Shown here one piece after another: positions 8,869-16,555 of a stretch of 45,273 nt of DNA. The notes under the pieces are model-generated. The model had not been told where the DNA came from. It saw only the letters and a program-made list of their open reading frames with translations, and did no database searches. Made by a program: the position numbers and the translations under genes. Position 1 is the first letter of the stretch. Each line of letters begins with the position of its first letter. Origin of the DNA: DATKKG01 sp035543015 (GTDB lineage Archaea; Thermoproteota; Nitrososphaeria; Conexivisphaerales; DTJL01); contig DATKKG010000080.1 in the NCBI GenBank assembly GCA_035543015.1, positions 1 through 45,273 on the forward strand, in the 5' to 3' direction.

Positions 8869-9245
8869 AAGGGGAGCCCTTCCTTCTTCACTTTGTCGGG
8901 CACCTTGCCCGCGTACCTCGACAGGAACGCCTTGTCCTCCGACTCCTTCCTGAGGTCGTCGGGGAGCATGTGGGGAATGCTGTCCATGACCGGGTACCAC
9001 CTGCCGCACTTCGGGCAGGTCAGAAGGGCCTCCTTGAGGTCGTAGGAGAAGCAGACCTCGCAGTCCCTGACGAGGTCGTCCTTGCCCAGCTGTGAAATCA
9101 AGCCGCCATTGTAGACGCAGTAGAGCTCGCAGCCCACCTTCTCCCGGTTCTTCTGCTCGCCCTTGGAGGCGTCGAACACCTTCAGCTCCAGCGGGAAGGC
9201 CTTGCAGATCGGGCAAGCGAGAAGGTCCATCAGCCTGTACCTCAT
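8859..9245 (-). CDS. trm112: Trm112-family zinc-finger protein
   Basis: Trm112 activates and stabilises several tRNA, rRNA and protein methyltransferases by pairing with their SAM domain. At 128 aa the size is right for archaeal Trm112 with a central insert. LLACPICKAFPLEL (C11, C14) and LLTCPKCGRWYPVMDSIPHML (C77, C80) are the two halves of the split zinc knuckle. The insert carries further cysteines at about 39, 43, 62 and 65, which could hold a second metal or disulfides; this is more than the minimal family member has. The ATG start is at 9245. It converges on, and overlaps, the phosphatase gene. Confidence 0.85.
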   Translation of the reverse strand: MRYRLMDLLACPICKAFPLELKVFDASKGEQKNREKVGCELYCVYNGGLISQLGKDDLVRDCEVCFSYDLKEALLTCPKCGRWYPVMDSIPHMLPDDLRKESEDKAFLSRYAGKVPDKVKKEGLPFHL

Positions 9246-9338
9246 GGGTGAATGCGCCTACTGCGGGTGCATCGCCCCTCGCCATATATGAGAATATCAG
9301 CGGAAAGGGAACGAGCCCGGCCTGCCGACGAGAGGAAG

Positions 9339-9902
9339 CTAGCGCTCCTGAGGCTTCTTCTTCAGGATGTCCGACCTTGTGATTATCCCTGCCAGCTTGC
9401 CGTCCTGGTAGATTAGGACCGCCCCTGTGTAGTTCAGCATCTTGGCCACCATGTCAAGAGGCGAGTCCTGGCTCACGGAGGGGAAGGCCTGCTCCATGAT
9501 GTCCCTCACTTGCCGCCTGAGGACGTCTTCGATGCCCGAACCCTTGGCTATCCTCTCGACCAGGGTCTTCTCGGACACGGACCCGACGACCTCGCCTCCC
9601 TTCACTATGGGGAGCTGGCTGATCGCCCTCTTGTTCATCATCTTCACGGTCTCGCCAACCGTCCATTCAGGGTCGGCGGTGATCACCTCCCGCACCATAA
9701 TGTCGGAGGCCCTGGCGCCTCCCTCGCGCTGGTGGGACTCGAGGACTTCGAATATACGCTTGGCCCTGGTGTAAGACGGGTCCACCTTGCCTGCCTCGAT
9801 CTTGGCGATGAGCGACTGGCTCACGCCCGAGAGGCTTGCGAGCTCGGTCTGGGTCAGCCCCAGGAGCCTTCGCAGCCTCTTCATGTCGGCAAGGTCGTAC
9901 AC
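9339..9902 (-). CDS. HTH-XRE/CBS-pair transcriptional regulator
   Basis: The protein has an N-terminal helix-turn-helix (about residues 7-58, with LTQTELASLSGVSQSLIAKIE as the recognition unit, read from ~15) followed by two CBS domains (about 62-120 and 128-183). CBS pairs usually bind adenosyl ligands such as AMP, ATP or SAM, so DNA binding may respond to these. I chose GTG 9902 because a TATA box (CTTATATC on this strand, 9934-9927) lies 28 nt before it. This gives a leaderless 187-aa protein; the much longer open frame upstream is a proline/serine-rich artefact crossing the promoter. It is divergent from the cysteine synthase with 128 bp between starts, so it may regulate that gene; this is inference. 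Confidence 0.88.
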   Translation of the reverse strand: MYDLADMKRLRRLLGLTQTELASLSGVSQSLIAKIEAGKVDPSYTRAKRIFEVLESHQREGGARASDIMVREVITADPEWTVGETVKMMNKRAISQLPIVKGGEVVGSVSEKTLVERIAKGSGIEDVLRRQVRDIMEQAFPSVSQDSPLDMVAKMLNYTGAVLIYQDGKLAGIITRSDILKKKPQER

Positions 9903-9923
9903 GGAGGATTTGCGAAACCGCTC

Positions 9924-9937
9924 GTCGATATAAGAAT
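9924..9937 (-). promoter_or_regulatory. TATA box of HTH-CBS regulator gene
   Basis: CTTATATC on the minus strand is centred about 28 nt before the GTG start at 9902. The spacing predicts transcription starting at or within a few bases of the start codon, i.e. a leaderless mRNA, and decides the start of the regulator. Confidence 0.6.
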
Positions 9938-10030
9938 TGTGCACTGTGTTGGGTTTCAGAGGGCAGCGGGGAAAGGTATGGGAACCTGATAACGGCTTAA
10001 GAATGGGGCGGCGTCTCACGGCGCCGATAA

Positions 10031-11056
10031 ATGAACTCCGTGAAGACGGGCCTGAGCGGCCGTCTGGGCGATCTGCCCAAGGTGGGAGGGACGCCCCTCG
10101 CCGACTTGGGGTCCCCGGAGGTCCGGGCGAAGATCGAATGGATGAACCCTTCGGGCTCGGTGAAGGACAGGGCGGCGACATGGATGGTGAACGAGGCGTT
10201 GGAATCTGGGCTCCTCGACTCGGGGAAGGTGATCATCGAGCCCAGCAGCGGGAACATGGGGATCGCGCTGGCTTCGGCTGCTGCAAGGCTCGGCCTGACG
10301 GCTGAGATCGTGGTCCCCGAAAAGGTGAGCATGGAGACGAAGGAGATGCTGAGGAAGCTGGGAGCCTCCGTCGTGGAGACCACCGATGACCTGTGCCCGA
10401 GGGTCGGGAAGGGGACTGACCAGTGCATAGCGCTCGCGAGCTCCCTCCGGGCTTCCAGGCCGGAGCTGTACTATATGCCGAACCAGTACGAGAACATGGC
10501 GAACTTCAGGGCCCATTACTTCACGACCGGACCTGAGATCTGGAAGGAGACACATGGGAGGATCGATGCGTTCGTCGCCGGTGTGGGGACGGGCGGCACG
10601 ATAACCGGCGTGGCCAGGTACCTCAAGGAGAAGCGCGACGTCAGAGTCATAGCCGTACAGCCCCAGCCTGACCACAAGATCCAAGGTCTGCGCAACATGG
10701 AGGAGTCCCTGATGCCGAAGGTCCTCGAAAGCGGGGCTTCGTTCATAGACGAGTGGGTCACGGTGAGCAACGACGAGGCCTTCGAGGGCGTCAGGAGGCT
10801 GGCCAAGGAACGCTCGCTGTTCGTGGGCCCCAGCTCGGGCGCCGTCTTCGCTGCGCATCTGAAGTCTCCGGAGCTGAAAGGCGGGAGGGTCGTCATGATG
10901 TTCGGCGATTCCGGCTTGAAGTACAGGACGGTATACAGGGAGAACGGCGTCTTCAGCGACGCCGAGATGGACGCCCTCCAGGGGACGGGCCCTTTCAGCG
11001 AGCTGGCCTACAACTCAAATAGCCCCGCCTCCCGGGCGTTTAGGGGAGAGATTTGA
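10031..11056 (+). CDS. cysK: PLP-dependent cysteine synthase
   Basis: This enzyme makes cysteine from an activated serine (O-acetyl- or O-phosphoserine) and sulfide. The PLP lysine is K45 in NPSGSVKDRA. The substrate-binding loop is PSSGNMGIA (71-79), the phosphate-binding GVGTGGTITG is at 184-193, and GPSSGAV sits near 266-272. Length (341 aa) fits CysK/CysM without the C-terminal CBS domains of eukaryotic cystathionine synthase. Sequence cannot say which serine donor is used; O-phosphoserine is frequent in archaea. CTTAAG at about 9994 is a possible TATA box. The zincin gene is translationally coupled to its end through TTGA. Confidence 0.93.
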   Translation: MNSVKTGLSGRLGDLPKVGGTPLADLGSPEVRAKIEWMNPSGSVKDRAATWMVNEALESGLLDSGKVIIEPSSGNMGIALASAAARLGLTAEIVVPEKVSMETKEMLRKLGASVVETTDDLCPRVGKGTDQCIALASSLRASRPELYYMPNQYENMANFRAHYFTTGPEIWKETHGRIDAFVAGVGTGGTITGVARYLKEKRDVRVIAVQPQPDHKIQGLRNMEESLMPKVLESGASFIDEWVTVSNDEAFEGVRRLAKERSLFVGPSSGAVFAAHLKSPELKGGRVVMMFGDSGLKYRTVYRENGVFSDAEMDALQGTGPFSELAYNSNSPASRAFRGEI

Positions 11057-11550
11057 AGGACGCGGACAGCGAGACCGTCAAGCTCGGCGGCGCCTCCAAC
11101 TACGACCAGGTGTTCTCGATCGTGAAGTCGCATGTCGAGGGGGCGCTCGGTCTTCACAGGGCCGGGCTCACTCTCGGCCTGGCGAAGCTGCCCTCCGGGA
11201 TAGGCGCCTACCATGTGGTCGGGTCCAACATGATAGTTCTCAACAGGGACCTCCTTGAGAAGGTCAGGAAGGCGGAGCCTCCCGAGATCCTGGGCGCGTT
11301 CATCTACATGCTGCTTCTGCACGAGTACCTCCACTCCCTCGGTCTGATGGACGAGGAGCAGGTGAGGAAGACGAGCGAAGAGGTGGCGACGAGGGCACTG
11401 GGAAGCGGCCATCCGGCTTCGGTCCTCATCCGGACCCCGCTCACCGAGCTCTTCCCCTACCTCGGGAACCTCAGGTACGCGGAGGGCCCCCTGGGTGACA
11501 TCGAGGTAGTCAGGAACTTCGACAGCAAGAGCTACCAGTTCATATCATGA
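11053..11550 (+). CDS. Small zincin-like putative metalloprotease
   Basis: The protein has 165 aa with one clear motif, LLLHEYLHSLGLMD. H90, E91 and H94 form HExxH, with G97 as in the extended HExxHxxG motif of zincins. A third zinc ligand is not obvious downstream; D100 or H120 are candidates. No signal peptide or membrane helix is present, so it is probably cytoplasmic. The TTG start overlaps the cysK stop as TTGA, giving strong coupling to cysteine synthase. The family is not one I can name; homologues with this size and motif occur in archaea as conserved hypotheticals. The proteolytic role is inferred from the motif only. Confidence 0.75.
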   Translation: MKDADSETVKLGGASNYDQVFSIVKSHVEGALGLHRAGLTLGLAKLPSGIGAYHVVGSNMIVLNRDLLEKVRKAEPPEILGAFIYMLLLHEYLHSLGLMDEEQVRKTSEEVATRALGSGHPASVLIRTPLTELFPYLGNLRYAEGPLGDIEVVRNFDSKSYQFIS

Positions 11551-11568
11551 CGGCGGACGGTCGGAGTC

Positions 11569-12288
11569 TTACTCTTTCTTGCCGACGCTGATCCTTATCG
11601 TGGAGACGTTGCGCCTCTCAGCCCCTTCTCCCACGACGTCGGTGTCGATCTCGATGTACCTCGAGACGAACTGGCCGTTTCCTAGCCTCTTCATGATGAC
11701 CTCAGCAACGTCGACTGCGCGGGAGATGGCCTTACCCCTGGCCCTCAGGACCACCTCGGGGTACTGGGTGAGCTGCATCACGGCGGAAAGGGCGTATCCC
11801 ATTATGGGCTTCTTGCCGATGAAGATGTGATTCGGGGGAACATCCTTCTTCGGGGGGAGCTCCTCCGCGGCCTCCGATTCCAGCTCTTCCTCTTCCGCGG
11901 GCCCCTCGGGGAGGGCTGGCCGCTGTGGCGCGACCGGGAGCGCCTCATGGACCTCCGGGACCGGCGGTAGAAGCGCCTGCTGCCCCTCGACAGGGAGGGG
12001 AGGTGGAGGCGCGGGCTGGGCCTCGGCCACTGGCTGAGGCGCCGGAGCCTCCTCGTGCGGTGCGGGGGCCGGAGCCTCCTCCTTCGGCGCCGCTGGAGCC
12101 GGCTGGGGCTCGGGCTGCGGAGCCGCCACATCCGCAGTGGATCGCAGCTCCTGCGGGATCGCTTCCGGCTCCTTCTCGGCGGCCTTCTTGGCAGGCTTCT
12201 TAGTCTTTCGCGTGGCCTTAGCCGTGCGGCGGGGCTTCGCTGCCGCCTTTTTCGCAGGCTTGATCTTCTTTGTTGCCTTGGTGGGCAT
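11569..12288 (-). CDS. albA: Alba chromatin protein with long basic and Pro-rich N-terminal tail
   Basis: Residues about 152-239 are a full Alba domain. NHIFIGKKPIMGYALSAV carries the paired lysines (K159, K160) equivalent to K16/K17 of Sulfolobus Alba, followed by the conserved ARGKAISRAVDVAE helix and a terminal strand STIRISVGKKE. Alba is normally about 90 aa; here it is preceded by about 150 extra residues. Residues 1-40 are Lys/Ala/Pro-rich (KKIKPAKKAAAKPRRTAK), resembling histone H1 tails. Residues 55-150 are Pro/Ala/Glu-rich and acidic near the end. The ATG at 12288 has a weak GGTG upstream and a TATA box (CTATTAATA) at 12326-12334, about 42 nt away. DNA/RNA compaction by the core is known for the family; a role for the tail is inference. 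Confidence 0.92.
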   Translation of the reverse strand: MPTKATKKIKPAKKAAAKPRRTAKATRKTKKPAKKAAEKEPEAIPQELRSTADVAAPQPEPQPAPAAPKEEAPAPAPHEEAPAPQPVAEAQPAPPPPLPVEGQQALLPPVPEVHEALPVAPQRPALPEGPAEEEELESEAAEELPPKKDVPPNHIFIGKKPIMGYALSAVMQLTQYPEVVLRARGKAISRAVDVAEVIMKRLGNGQFVSRYIEIDTDVVGEGAERRNVSTIRISVGKKE

Positions 12289-12344
12289 TCTCTTGCACCG
12301 AATGAGACGAATCTCCCCGTCTCAGTATTAATAGTTTTGCGTGC

Positions 12345-12540
12345 GGGCCTGCGGCGAGGCCGTGCGAAGCAGAAGCTGCGCCGCCAAGGAGATGATCGGG
12401 AACAGCCGAAGGTTCAACGATTTCGAAATCCGGTGCCCGTGCCGTCGGGCTGCGACGCTATCTCGCGATGTCAGCCGTCGCTTCACTTCCCTGGCCAAGC
12501 CTGTCCGGGGTGATCGGATGCTCTTTGTCGAGATGGTTCC
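12345..12540. other. Gap between rpo6 and the Alba promoter, no gene seen
   Basis: About 195 GC-rich bases lie between the rpo6 stop and the Alba TATA box. A 67-codon frame on the plus strand has no recognisable character. I see no tRNA fold and no clear C/D or H/ACA box set. Confidence 0.4.
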
Positions 12541-13008
12541 CTAGAGCAGGTCGGCTATGGGGATGTTCTGAAACTCGCCCGAGGGAAGGGTCCTGCGAAT
12601 GGAGATCGGGATCGCCTTCGATTCCAGCTCGGCCCTGGCGATGCTCATGGCGTCGGCGAGCTCGGATGACAACTCGATAAGGGGTGGAGCCCCAAAGGAA
12701 AGCTGCAGAGCCCTCGCCCCCATTATCCTCGCCCTTTCGAAGCGAGTAAGGTGGTCCGGGCCTATAAGCCCCGTAACGACCTCGACCGGGGCCTTCTTCT
12801 TGGACGGGCCAGGCTTGGGCTGGCCTGCGGTTGCGAGGACCCCCTTGACGACCTTGACCTTGGGTGCCTTCTTGACCGGGGCGGGCTTCGGAGTCCTTGG
12901 GGTGCGGCTCGCCTTCGCCTTCTTGGGTGCGGCCGAAGAGGCGGCGGCGCCGCTAGAAGCGGCTCCCTTGTGTTCCCTAGCCGAAGAAGATGTCATGGCC
13001 CCAGGCAT
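12541..13008 (-). CDS. rpo6: RNA polymerase subunit Rpo6 (RpoK/omega homologue) with basic tail
   Basis: The C-terminal ~70 residues (85-155) are the Rpo6/RPB6/omega core. LTRFERARIMGARALQLSFG and IARAELESKAIPISIRRTLP are the hallmark blocks that latch the large subunit's C-terminus. Archaeal Rpo6 is often 55-100 aa; here about 80 residues precede the core, rich in Ser/Ala then Lys/Pro/Ala (KKAKASRTPRTPKPAPVKKA). This echoes the tail on the neighbouring Alba. I chose ATG 13008 because TATA-like GATATACG (minus strand, about 13039-13032) is 28 nt upstream; ATG 12996 is an alternative only 12 nt on. The gene is in the same orientation as Alba, 252 bp upstream of it. Confidence 0.9.
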   Translation of the reverse strand: MPGAMTSSSAREHKGAASSGAAASSAAPKKAKASRTPRTPKPAPVKKAPKVKVVKGVLATAGQPKPGPSKKKAPVEVVTGLIGPDHLTRFERARIMGARALQLSFGAPPLIELSSELADAMSIARAELESKAIPISIRRTLPSGEFQNIPIADLL

Positions 13009-13029
13009 TTGAGAACGCTCGCAATCCAA

Positions 13030-13043
13030 AGCGTATATCAATC
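13030..13043 (-). promoter_or_regulatory. TATA box of rpo6
   Basis: TTGATATACGC on the minus strand is centred about 28 nt before ATG 13008, predicting a leaderless transcript. It lies inside the longer open frame, which argues against the start at 13041. Confidence 0.6.
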
Positions 13044-13171
13044 AGGTAATAAGGTTTTTCGTCGCCTCATGGCCGACGATTTCCAAGATCTGCCGGAAAG
13101 GACGCCGCTCAAAGACATATAGGCTCGATGGGAGAAAGGCATGGCTTGGCAAGCCCGGGGTTAGTTTCGCG

Positions 13172-13747
13172 TTGAAATCAGGCCAGCTCGTCGTCATCGA
13201 CGGTCCGATGTTCTCAGGCAAGACCTCCCGCCTCCTGGAGCTCCTCGAGAGGGAGCTCATAGCCGGCAGGAAGATCGAGCTCTTCAAGCCCAAGATAGAC
13301 TTCCGCTACAGCGCGTCGGAGGTCGTGACCCACAAGGGGCTCAAGCTCCCCGCGAAGGTGGTCCCCATCACCAAGGCCGGCATCCGCCTCATCTCCCGGA
13401 TGAGCACCAAGGTGGACGTGGTAGGGGTGGACGAAGCCCAGTTCTGGCCTATGGAAGTCGAGCTGCCCAAGGAGCTCGAAAGGATCGCGTACGGGGGAAA
13501 GCGAGTCTACGTGTCCGTCCTCAACAGGGACCACACGGGGGAGCCCTTCGGCAACGCCATGGAGCTGCTCGCCCGAGCTGACGTCATTCACAGCCTGTCG
13601 GCCGTCTGCGTCAAGTGCGGCAACGAAGCCTATTTCACGCAGAGGACTTCCGAGGGCAAGGAGATATTCGGGCCGCAGGTCGTCGTGGGCGGCAAGGAGC
13701 TCTACGAGCCCAGGTGCCGCAGCTGTTACGTCAGACCGCCCTCCTAG
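13172..13747 (+). CDS. tdk: Thymidine kinase, TK1 type
   Basis: The enzyme phosphorylates thymidine for dTTP salvage. Walker A is GPMFSGKT (11-18) and the catalytic glutamate is in VDEAQFW (E88). The LNRDHTGEPFGNAMELLARAD block corresponds to the TK1 lasso-region signature (split across 119-139). Two CxxC pairs (C146/C149 and C182/C185) form the structural zinc site of type II thymidine kinases. Length (191 aa) is typical. The start is TTG 13172; a TATA-like ACATATAGG at about 13115-13123 implies a short leader. The stop shares a CTAG palindrome with the convergent aldolase stop. Confidence 0.95.
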   Translation: MKSGQLVVIDGPMFSGKTSRLLELLERELIAGRKIELFKPKIDFRYSASEVVTHKGLKLPAKVVPITKAGIRLISRMSTKVDVVGVDEAQFWPMEVELPKELERIAYGGKRVYVSVLNRDHTGEPFGNAMELLARADVIHSLSAVCVKCGNEAYFTQRTSEGKEIFGPQVVVGGKELYEPRCRSCYVRPPS

Positions 13748-14334
13748 CGCTTCAGGAGACGGCTGAGGACGGCCACCTGGGCCGTCCTTTCGGCCGCGAT
13801 GCTGAGCTGCATGGCGTCATGCAGCGTCGCCCCGAGGGTGACGAGTCCGTGGCGCTCGAGCAGCAGGGAGTTCCCTCCCCCCTTCAGCTTCTCGGAAACC
13901 GCGTCTGCGAGCCTCATGCTGCCCGGCTCCTCTTCGGGGAGGAGGTCGACGCCCTTGGGGAAGTAGAAGGAGGCCTCGGTTGTGACGGGGTCCAGCCTCA
14001 GGCCCGCGACGCAGAAGGCGGTGACATAGGGGGGATGAGTGTGCACGACGGCGTTGACGTCGCCCCTCTTGACGTACAGCAGCCGGTGCATGTTGACCTC
14101 TATGCTGGGCTCCCTCCTCCAACCGGAAGCCGGCTGCTCCAGCTCGACCTTCACGAAGTCCCTGGGGGTCGCGTCCGAGAGGAACTGACCGGTGGCCTTC
14201 ACCAGCATCACTCGACCCATGCGGGCGCTTATGTTGCCCTCCCTGCCCTCGCACAGGCCCAGGTCCCCTATCCTCCTGCCCTCCCTCGACAGTTCGAGTC
14301 GCAGCCTTCTCTCCAGAGGCGTCAACGGCTCCAC
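13744..14334 (-). CDS. Class II aldolase/adducin-family protein
   Basis: This belongs to the zinc-dependent aldolase or epimerase family that includes fuculose- and rhamnulose-phosphate aldolases and methylthioribulose-phosphate dehydratase. GREGNISAR (30-38) is the phosphate-binding start. PSIEVNMH holds E79, VVHTHPPY holds zinc ligands H98 and H100, and LLERHGLVTLG holds H162. At 196 aa it is compact, as in archaeal members. The substrate is not determined by sequence. The clear ATG is at 14334. There is no pathway context nearby apart from a downstream-facing aminotransferase, which is probably unrelated. Confidence 0.88.
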   Translation of the reverse strand: MEPLTPLERRLRLELSREGRRIGDLGLCEGREGNISARMGRVMLVKATGQFLSDATPRDFVKVELEQPASGWRREPSIEVNMHRLLYVKRGDVNAVVHTHPPYVTAFCVAGLRLDPVTTEASFYFPKGVDLLPEEEPGSMRLADAVSEKLKGGGNSLLLERHGLVTLGATLHDAMQLSIAAERTAQVAVLSRLLKR

Positions 14335-14372
14335 CTGTGCGCCATTGGAGGTCGGGCTGGATAAACCTCGCT

Positions 14373-15287
14373 CTAGTAAACGGGCGTGACCCAGGAGACG
14401 TATCGGGGGTCTTCGCCGGCCACTGCCTTCTGGAAGGCGGACCGTACCTTCGAAGTAAGCGGCCCCACCTGGCCGTTGCCCACCGACCTACCGTCGACCG
14501 AGACGACGGGCGTAATCTCGGCCGCGGTGCCCGAATAGAACACCTCGTCCGCGACGTAGAGCTCGGACCTGGACACGTCCCTCTCCACCGTCGTGATGCC
14601 CATGCCGGCGGCCATCTCCATGACCGAGAGCCTGGTTATGCCCCCGAGAATGGAGGACGACAGCGACGGGGTCACCAGCTTCCCGCCCTCGACTAGGAAG
14701 AGGTTCTCCCCGGATCCCTCGCTCACCTTGCCGCTGAGGTCGAGCATGATGCATTCGTCGAAGCCATGCTTCACGGCCTCCATCTTCCCGAGCACCGAGT
14801 TGGTGTACTGGCCGCTGATCTTGGCTAGGGGAGAGCCCGTCTGGTCGGAGGTGCGCCGCCAGGTTGACACCATGGCGGAGACGCCGTCCTTCTTGAAGTA
14901 CCTCTCGTAGGGGAAGGCGAGGATGGCCGTCTGTATCGGGAAGCCGGTGAAATTGATGCCGATGCCGCCGAACCCGACGTAGACCAGGGGCCTGATGTAG
15001 CACTTGCCGTGGAGGTTGTTCTTCCTCACAGTTTCGACGGTGGCGCGGGACAGCTCGTCCACGCCGTACTTCAGGTCGAAGCCGAAGATCTTGCAGCTGT
15101 TGAGGAGCCTCCTGAGATGATCGGAGAGGCGAAACACGTACATCTGCTCCCCTGACGGATAGGCCCGGATGCCCTCAAAAGCTGCAGTGCCGTAATGAAG
15201 GGCGTGAGACATGACGTGGACGGTCGCGTTCTCCCAAGGGACCATGCTTCCGTCCATCCAGACGTAGTCGCCTTTGACATATGGCAT
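14373..15287 (-). CDS. ilvE: Branched-chain amino acid aminotransferase
   Basis: This fold-type IV PLP aminotransferase catalyses the last step of Leu, Ile and Val synthesis. Its 304 aa match IlvE. HALHYGTAAFEGIRAY (28-43) is the family N-terminal motif. The PLP lysine is K156 in LAKISGQYTNSVLGKMEA. DECIMLDLSGKVSEGSGENLF (177-197) and the SGTAAEITPV segment are the later signatures. The ATG start at 15287 follows an excellent TATA box (ATTTATATAATT, minus strand, about 15332-15321) with a predicted leader of roughly a dozen bases. Confidence 0.96.
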   Translation of the reverse strand: MPYVKGDYVWMDGSMVPWENATVHVMSHALHYGTAAFEGIRAYPSGEQMYVFRLSDHLRRLLNSCKIFGFDLKYGVDELSRATVETVRKNNLHGKCYIRPLVYVGFGGIGINFTGFPIQTAILAFPYERYFKKDGVSAMVSTWRRTSDQTGSPLAKISGQYTNSVLGKMEAVKHGFDECIMLDLSGKVSEGSGENLFLVEGGKLVTPSLSSSILGGITRLSVMEMAAGMGITTVERDVSRSELYVADEVFYSGTAAEITPVVSVDGRSVGNGQVGPLTSKVRSAFQKAVAGEDPRYVSWVTPVY

Positions 15288-15319
15288 CCAAAGGTCACCA
15301 GACCCACCATGTGTTCTAA

Positions 15320-15334
15320 GAATTATATAAATGG
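15320..15334 (-). promoter_or_regulatory. TATA box of ilvE
   Basis: ATTTATATAATT on the minus strand is the strongest TATA match in this part of the window. It is centred 40 nt before the ilvE ATG, which predicts a start site near 15300 and a short leader. Confidence 0.6.
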
Positions 15335-15372
15335 TTAGGAGACAATGGAAGAAATCTCATTCGCCCGGGGCG

Positions 15373-16335
15373 CTACCGGACCGAGATGGTCTGTGCCGGC
15401 CTGAGCTCGGGGAGCTTGTAATAGGGCTCCCTCACCCAGACGCTCTTCACGAACTGGTCGGCGATGGCCTGGTCCGAGCTTGCGCTCCTCAGCAACTTCA
15501 TGAAGTCCACCATGTTGTCGTCCCTCATCAGGCAAGGGCGGAACTTGCCGTCGTGGGTTATCCTCATCCTGTTGTTCGCGATGCAGAAGCTGACGTTGTG
15601 GACGGGCTTCACGATCTCCACCTTCACCCCGTTGGGGAGCGTGTACTGTGGCCTGTTCTGAAGCTCCCTAATCTTGACGGAGACGGCCCGCTCCTTCAGC
15701 TCCTCCTCCAGATGGGCTGGGTCGTAATGGAAGCGCCTGTAGAACTCGATGTCGACGGGGACCAGCTCGATGAACTGGACGATGGCCGTGTCGCCGCCCC
15801 CGAGGGACTCGGCGTAGTCCACCATGTCCCACACCTCGTCCGTGTTGTAGCCCTTCATCAGGACCATGTTGAGCTTGACGGGCGTCAGCCCCACCTCGAT
15901 GGCCTTCCTGATCGCGTCCAGCGTCTCTTCGTAGCGCACGCTGGTCGTGATCCACTTGAATCGCTCCTCCTTCAGGCTGTGGAGGCTGATGTTGAGCCGC
16001 ATCATACCTGCCTCCTTCAGCTGTGTCGCCAGGCTCTCGATCCTCGTCCCGTTGGTGGTCATGGCCAGGTCGTCAGGGCGAAGCGCCCCAAGCTTCTGGG
16101 TGATCTCGACGATGTCGCTGCGCGTCATGGGCTCCCCTCCCGTAAGCTTCACCTTTCGAACCCCGAACTGCATCAGTATCGAAGCGACCCTCGCGATCTC
16201 GGTGGCGGTGAGGAGGTCCTTGGCGTGGCCCACGAAGCCCTCGTTGTGGCAGAAGACGCAGTCGAAGTTGCACTCCGGAGTGAGGGCGATCCGCAGAGCC
16301 GTCACCGGCCGGTTGTACCGATCGATCAGGACCAA
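15373..16335 (-). CDS. MoaA-like radical SAM protein (variant auxiliary cluster)
   Basis: The closest family is GTP 3',8-cyclase (MoaA), the first enzyme of molybdenum/tungsten cofactor synthesis. The opening (DRYNRPVTALRIALTPECNF) and the SAM cluster C22-x3-C26-x2-C29 are MoaA-like, with KLTGGEP (63-69) as the SAM-binding motif. Two features depart from the textbook enzyme. The auxiliary-cluster motif, normally FCxxCxRxR with a third Cys 13 residues on, reads FCIANNRMRITHDGKFRPCL: C251 and C268 are present but the middle Cys is N254. The C-terminus ends ISVR without the double glycine of bacterial MoaA. It may be an archaeal MoaA subtype or a paralogue. The start is TTG 16335, with TATA-like GTTATACC (read on the plus strand) at 16362-16369. 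No other mo genes are nearby. Confidence 0.75.
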   Translation of the reverse strand: MVLIDRYNRPVTALRIALTPECNFDCVFCHNEGFVGHAKDLLTATEIARVASILMQFGVRKVKLTGGEPMTRSDIVEITQKLGALRPDDLAMTTNGTRIESLATQLKEAGMMRLNISLHSLKEERFKWITTSVRYEETLDAIRKAIEVGLTPVKLNMVLMKGYNTDEVWDMVDYAESLGGGDTAIVQFIELVPVDIEFYRRFHYDPAHLEEELKERAVSVKIRELQNRPQYTLPNGVKVEIVKPVHNVSFCIANNRMRITHDGKFRPCLMRDDNMVDFMKLLRSASSDQAIADQFVKSVWVREPYYKLPELRPAQTISVR

Positions 16336-16555
16336 GATGGGGACCCTGCCTCTATGAAGGCGTTATACCAAGAAGCAGGCCTGCTTATAAAAGGCATGGT
16401 AGATAAACGGGAACGTTTACCTCGTCACACGGGCCGGGGGAGACGCAGGGACATGAAGCGAGAACCAGACCTTGAGGTCCCCAGGCGCGCATCAAGAATC
16501 ACTATTAGTAAGGAATAAATACAGGTCTCCCCAGGACTATAACGGCGTTGTGTCA

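Noticed and set aside
12341..12544. A 67-codon frame between rpo6 and the Alba promoter
   Set aside because: No family resemblance and no promoter; composition is unremarkable.
15331..16518. A 395-codon open frame antisense to the MoaA-like gene
   Set aside because: The minus strand has clear radical SAM motifs; the plus frame is a His/Leu/Val-rich mirror that crosses two promoters.
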